From NCBI GenBank assembly GCA_002385675.1, contig DGDY01000221.1, positions 1 through 15,216 on the forward strand: a stretch of 15,216 nt of DNA. Direction: 5' to 3'. Shown in pieces: positions 13,017 to 15,216 of the stretch. The notes beneath the pieces were generated by a model. It saw only the letters and a program-made list of their open reading frames with translations. It was not told the DNA's origin and did no database searches. Numbering within the stretch: the stretch's first letter is position 1; each line of letters opens with the position of its first letter. Source of the DNA: Anaerolineales bacterium UBA3940. GTDB taxonomy: Bacteria; Chloroflexota; Anaerolineae; Aggregatilineales; UBA3940. A program made the position numbers and the translations under genes.

Positions 13017-14012
13017 CTAGCGACGGCGCAGGCGAGGGTTGACGACCTCGTCCATGGCGCGGCCCACCAGATAGAAGGCCGAGCACAGCAGGGTAATGGC
13101 CAGGCCCGCCGGGAAGACCAGCCACCAGCGCTGGAAGTCCAGCAGGTAGCCGGACGACTGGGTGGTGTGGATCATCAGGCCCCAGCTCATGCGAATATTC
13201 AACAGGCCAAATACCGACAGCACCGCCTCCGAGAAGATGGCGCCGGTCGCGGTGAACATCATGTACAGGAAGGAGAGCGGCATCAGGTTCGGGATGATAT
13301 GCCGGAAGATGATGTGCAGATCGCTCCCGCCTGCCACACGAGCGGCTTCAATGTACGGTTTGACGTTCACCGCCAGAGCCTGAGACTTGATGATCACCGT
13401 TACACCACCGAAACCGGAGAGTAAGCCGAGGACAAGCCCCAGGCTGACGAGGTTCAGATCGAACATCGCCCCCAGCACGATCAAGAGCGGGATCGTCGGG
13501 ATCATGATCACAAGGTCAGCCAGACGCATGAAGATCACGTCGATAATGCCGCCGAAGTAAGCGGACACCGCGCCGATGAAGGTGCCGATGGTCACGGTGG
13601 TGACAGCGGCAACCATGCCGAGCGCAAACTCGGACGACGTGCTATGCATGAGTTGGCTGAGAACGTCACGCCCCAGCGAATCGGTGCCAAGCAGATGCCG
13701 GGCCGATGGCGCTGCCGGGTGGAAGGCAACCATCGGGTCATAACCGAGCACCGGGTCGTAGATGCGCCGCTCCCATACCGTGTTCATCAGGATCGGATGG
13801 GCAATGGCCATGATGGCGAAGAACAGCAGCAGCCCCAGGCCGATCAGCCCGATCGGGTTTTCTGCGAACAGCACCCAGCTTTCCTTCAGGCTTCGCCACC
13901 AGAGGCCCAGCCGGATGCGCCACATCGCGGCCATTGACTCTGGCTGGGTGCGCGCCGCAATGTCGCGAGTTGTCGCTCCCATGATTTTTTGTCCTGGTTT
14001 CTCTAGACTCAT
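13017..14012 (-). CDS. Oligopeptide/dipeptide importer permease, OppC/DppC type
   Basis: This 331-residue inner-membrane permease has a long polar N-terminus (1-50), a first helix at about 53-75 and an external loop with the family motif HLLGTDSLGRDV (106-117). Five more helices follow, with the cytoplasmic EAA coupling loop (YIEAARVAGGSDLHIIFRHI, 220-239) that docks on the ATPases. ATG 14012 has GGAG 7 nt upstream; the start is 18 nt after the permease B stop. It forms the channel as a heterodimer with permease B. Confidence 0.93.
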   Translation of the reverse strand: MSLEKPGQKIMGATTRDIAARTQPESMAAMWRIRLGLWWRSLKESWVLFAENPIGLIGLGLLLFFAIMAIAHPILMNTVWERRIYDPVLGYDPMVAFHPAAPSARHLLGTDSLGRDVLSQLMHSTSSEFALGMVAAVTTVTIGTFIGAVSAYFGGIIDVIFMRLADLVIMIPTIPLLIVLGAMFDLNLVSLGLVLGLLSGFGGVTVIIKSQALAVNVKPYIEAARVAGGSDLHIIFRHIIPNLMPLSFLYMMFTATGAIFSEAVLSVFGLLNIRMSWGLMIHTTQSSGYLLDFQRWWLVFPAGLAITLLCSAFYLVGRAMDEVVNPRLRRR

Positions 14013-14030
14013 CTACCTGCTCCAATCGCC

Positions 14031-15185
14031 CTAGTATCGAATACGCGGGTCAAGGAATGCGTACACGATATCGGCAGCAAAGTGTGCTAGCAGTGCCAGC
14101 ACGCCGATGAACGTCAGCGCCCCGATTGCCAGCGGAATGTCGGACCGGGTTGAGGCTTCCAGCAGGATCAAACCCATACCGGGCCATGAGAAGTACGTCT
14201 CGGTGATGATACCACCGCCGATGCTGGCAGCGAAGCTGTAGATGAGGCTGGTCACGACGGGCAGCAGTGCGTTGCGGGCGGCGTGCTTGTCGCGAATGAC
14301 GTTTTCCGGCAGACCCTTCGCGCGGGCTGTCAGGATATAGTCCTCACGCAGTGTTTCGAGCATGCTGTTGCGGGTCAGCAGCATCGTGCCTGCGAAGTTG
14401 ACGAGGGTCAGCGTCAGGATAGGCAGGATCATGTGCCAGGCGATGTCCCCGGCCCACGGGCCCATCGGCGAGAGTATCCAGTAGCCGAAGAAGGCTGCCG
14501 TCACACCCACAAACCCAAGCAGGCGGATACGGCGGCGGTGGATGGGTGCCATATTACGCGTGAAGAAGAGCACGACCCCCAGCAGCAGGACGAAGATGCT
14601 CGTCACCAGCATCATGTGGTTGAAGACATCGTTCGCCTGGTATGGCACGTGGCTCCCCCGCCACAGGCGTACGGTAATAAACTTCCCGATCGGGAACCAC
14701 CCCGCCTTATACGCGAAGAGCCAGATCATCACGAGTGCGAACCACGGGGTGAAGACCGTGTACAGGAAGATGCTGGCGAGCGTGACCGGGTACTCGATCA
14801 GCGCACCGCGCTTCCATGCTAACAGACGCCCCAGGAAGAACCCGACGCCGAATGACACCACCGTCGAGGAGAGGAACAACACCAGTGTCCTCGGCATGGT
14901 TTCCTTAATGATGTCGATGACAGGCCGTGGGTAGCGTGTCCACGAGACGCCGAGGTCGCCCGTCCAGAAGTTCTTCAGGTAGGTGAGCCACTGTTCGGGC
15001 AGGGGCTTATCCAGGCCGAGCTGGGCACGAAGCTGCACTCGGGCTTCTGGTGGAATGTTGGGGTTCCCCAGAAATTGGTCGGTAATATCGCCGGGTTGCG
15101 CATGCAGGAGGAAGAACACCACCGTCTGAAACAGAACGAAGGTGATCAACACCTGTATCAGCCGGCTTCCTATGTAACGAAGCAT
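14031..15185 (-). CDS. Oligopeptide/dipeptide importer permease, OppB/DppB type, with inserted helices
   Basis: This 384-residue inner-membrane permease begins with MLRYIGSRLIQVLITFVLFQ, the typical first helix of OppB/DppB. PGD (31-33), the PPEAR-LGLDKPLPEQW region, GDLGVSW (77-82) and the EAA loop (YILTARAKGLPENVIRDKHA, 283-302) match the family. Usual members have about 305-340 residues; the excess is an insert at about 168-245 containing two additional hydrophobic stretches (around 192-208 and 222-239). The start ATG 15185 has AGGGAG about 6 nt upstream. It is the first gene seen of the operon; a substrate-binding protein gene would lie beyond the right edge. The last 30 bases of the window hold only this ribosome site. 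Confidence 0.93.
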   Translation of the reverse strand: MLRYIGSRLIQVLITFVLFQTVVFFLLHAQPGDITDQFLGNPNIPPEARVQLRAQLGLDKPLPEQWLTYLKNFWTGDLGVSWTRYPRPVIDIIKETMPRTLVLFLSSTVVSFGVGFFLGRLLAWKRGALIEYPVTLASIFLYTVFTPWFALVMIWLFAYKAGWFPIGKFITVRLWRGSHVPYQANDVFNHMMLVTSIFVLLLGVVLFFTRNMAPIHRRRIRLLGFVGVTAAFFGYWILSPMGPWAGDIAWHMILPILTLTLVNFAGTMLLTRNSMLETLREDYILTARAKGLPENVIRDKHAARNALLPVVTSLIYSFAASIGGGIITETYFSWPGMGLILLEASTRSDIPLAIGALTFIGVLALLAHFAADIVYAFLDPRIRY

Positions 15186-15216
15186 CGTTCACTCCCTTGC
15201 CGGGTACTTACCCGAG

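Noticed and set aside
11184..13424. A 746-codon open frame on the plus strand
   Set aside because: It lies antisense to the two importer ATPases and part of permease C, whose motifs are unmistakable. Its product is His/Val/Leu/Arg-rich with no domain pattern, as expected for an antisense frame in GC-rich DNA.

Overview
The window is GC-rich, densely coded bacterial chromosome. Protein style points to a Chloroflexota (Anaerolineae-like) bacterium: the RecF sequence, the GAF-GAF histidine kinase, the DrrA-like exporter and many stem-loop repeats in the gaps all fit. This assignment is inference from sequence style, with no marker search behind it. There are no tRNA or rRNA genes, no CRISPR array, no transposase and no phage genes.

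Layout. Bases 1-3779 (+) carry signalling and stress genes: a 5'-truncated GAF-GAF sensor histidine kinase, a small four-helix membrane protein, a LuxR-type regulator with an eroded receiver domain, and an HtrA/Deg-like protease with a PDZ domain but no export signal. Bases 3780-4462 are a long gap filled with structured DNA: four hairpin elements, one of them a 90-bp element with perfect 10-bp terminal inverted repeats, then two promoter-like sites, a 25-codon reading frame with a strong ribosome binding site, and a clear intrinsic terminator. Bases 4463-7347 (+) are a three-gene ABC-2 exporter operon (one ATPase, two different permeases), closed by a 32-nt perfect palindrome that can terminate both strands.

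Bases 7496-8029 (-) encode an FHA-domain protein. Its upstream gap is shared with recF (8380-9612, +) and holds an inverted repeat around a TATAAT box and a 17-nt direct repeat with a 22-bp period. Bases 9680-10808 (-) carry rsmG followed by an AhpD-like CMD-family gene, convergent with recF. Bases 10962-15185 (-) carry an oligopeptide/dipeptide importer in the order permease B, permease C, ATPase D, ATPase F. Its substrate-binding protein would have to lie beyond the right edge.

How they work together. The left genes could form a phospho-relay that senses small ligands or redox state, but partner assignment is only by proximity. The exporter's regulation is the most interesting question: its leader has the parts of a transcription attenuator (promoter, short translated frame, terminator, then the structural genes). 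I see no convincing wholly new system. The best leads are the attenuator-like leader, the covarying dispersed hairpins, the nested palindromic element, and the repeats between the FHA gene and recF.
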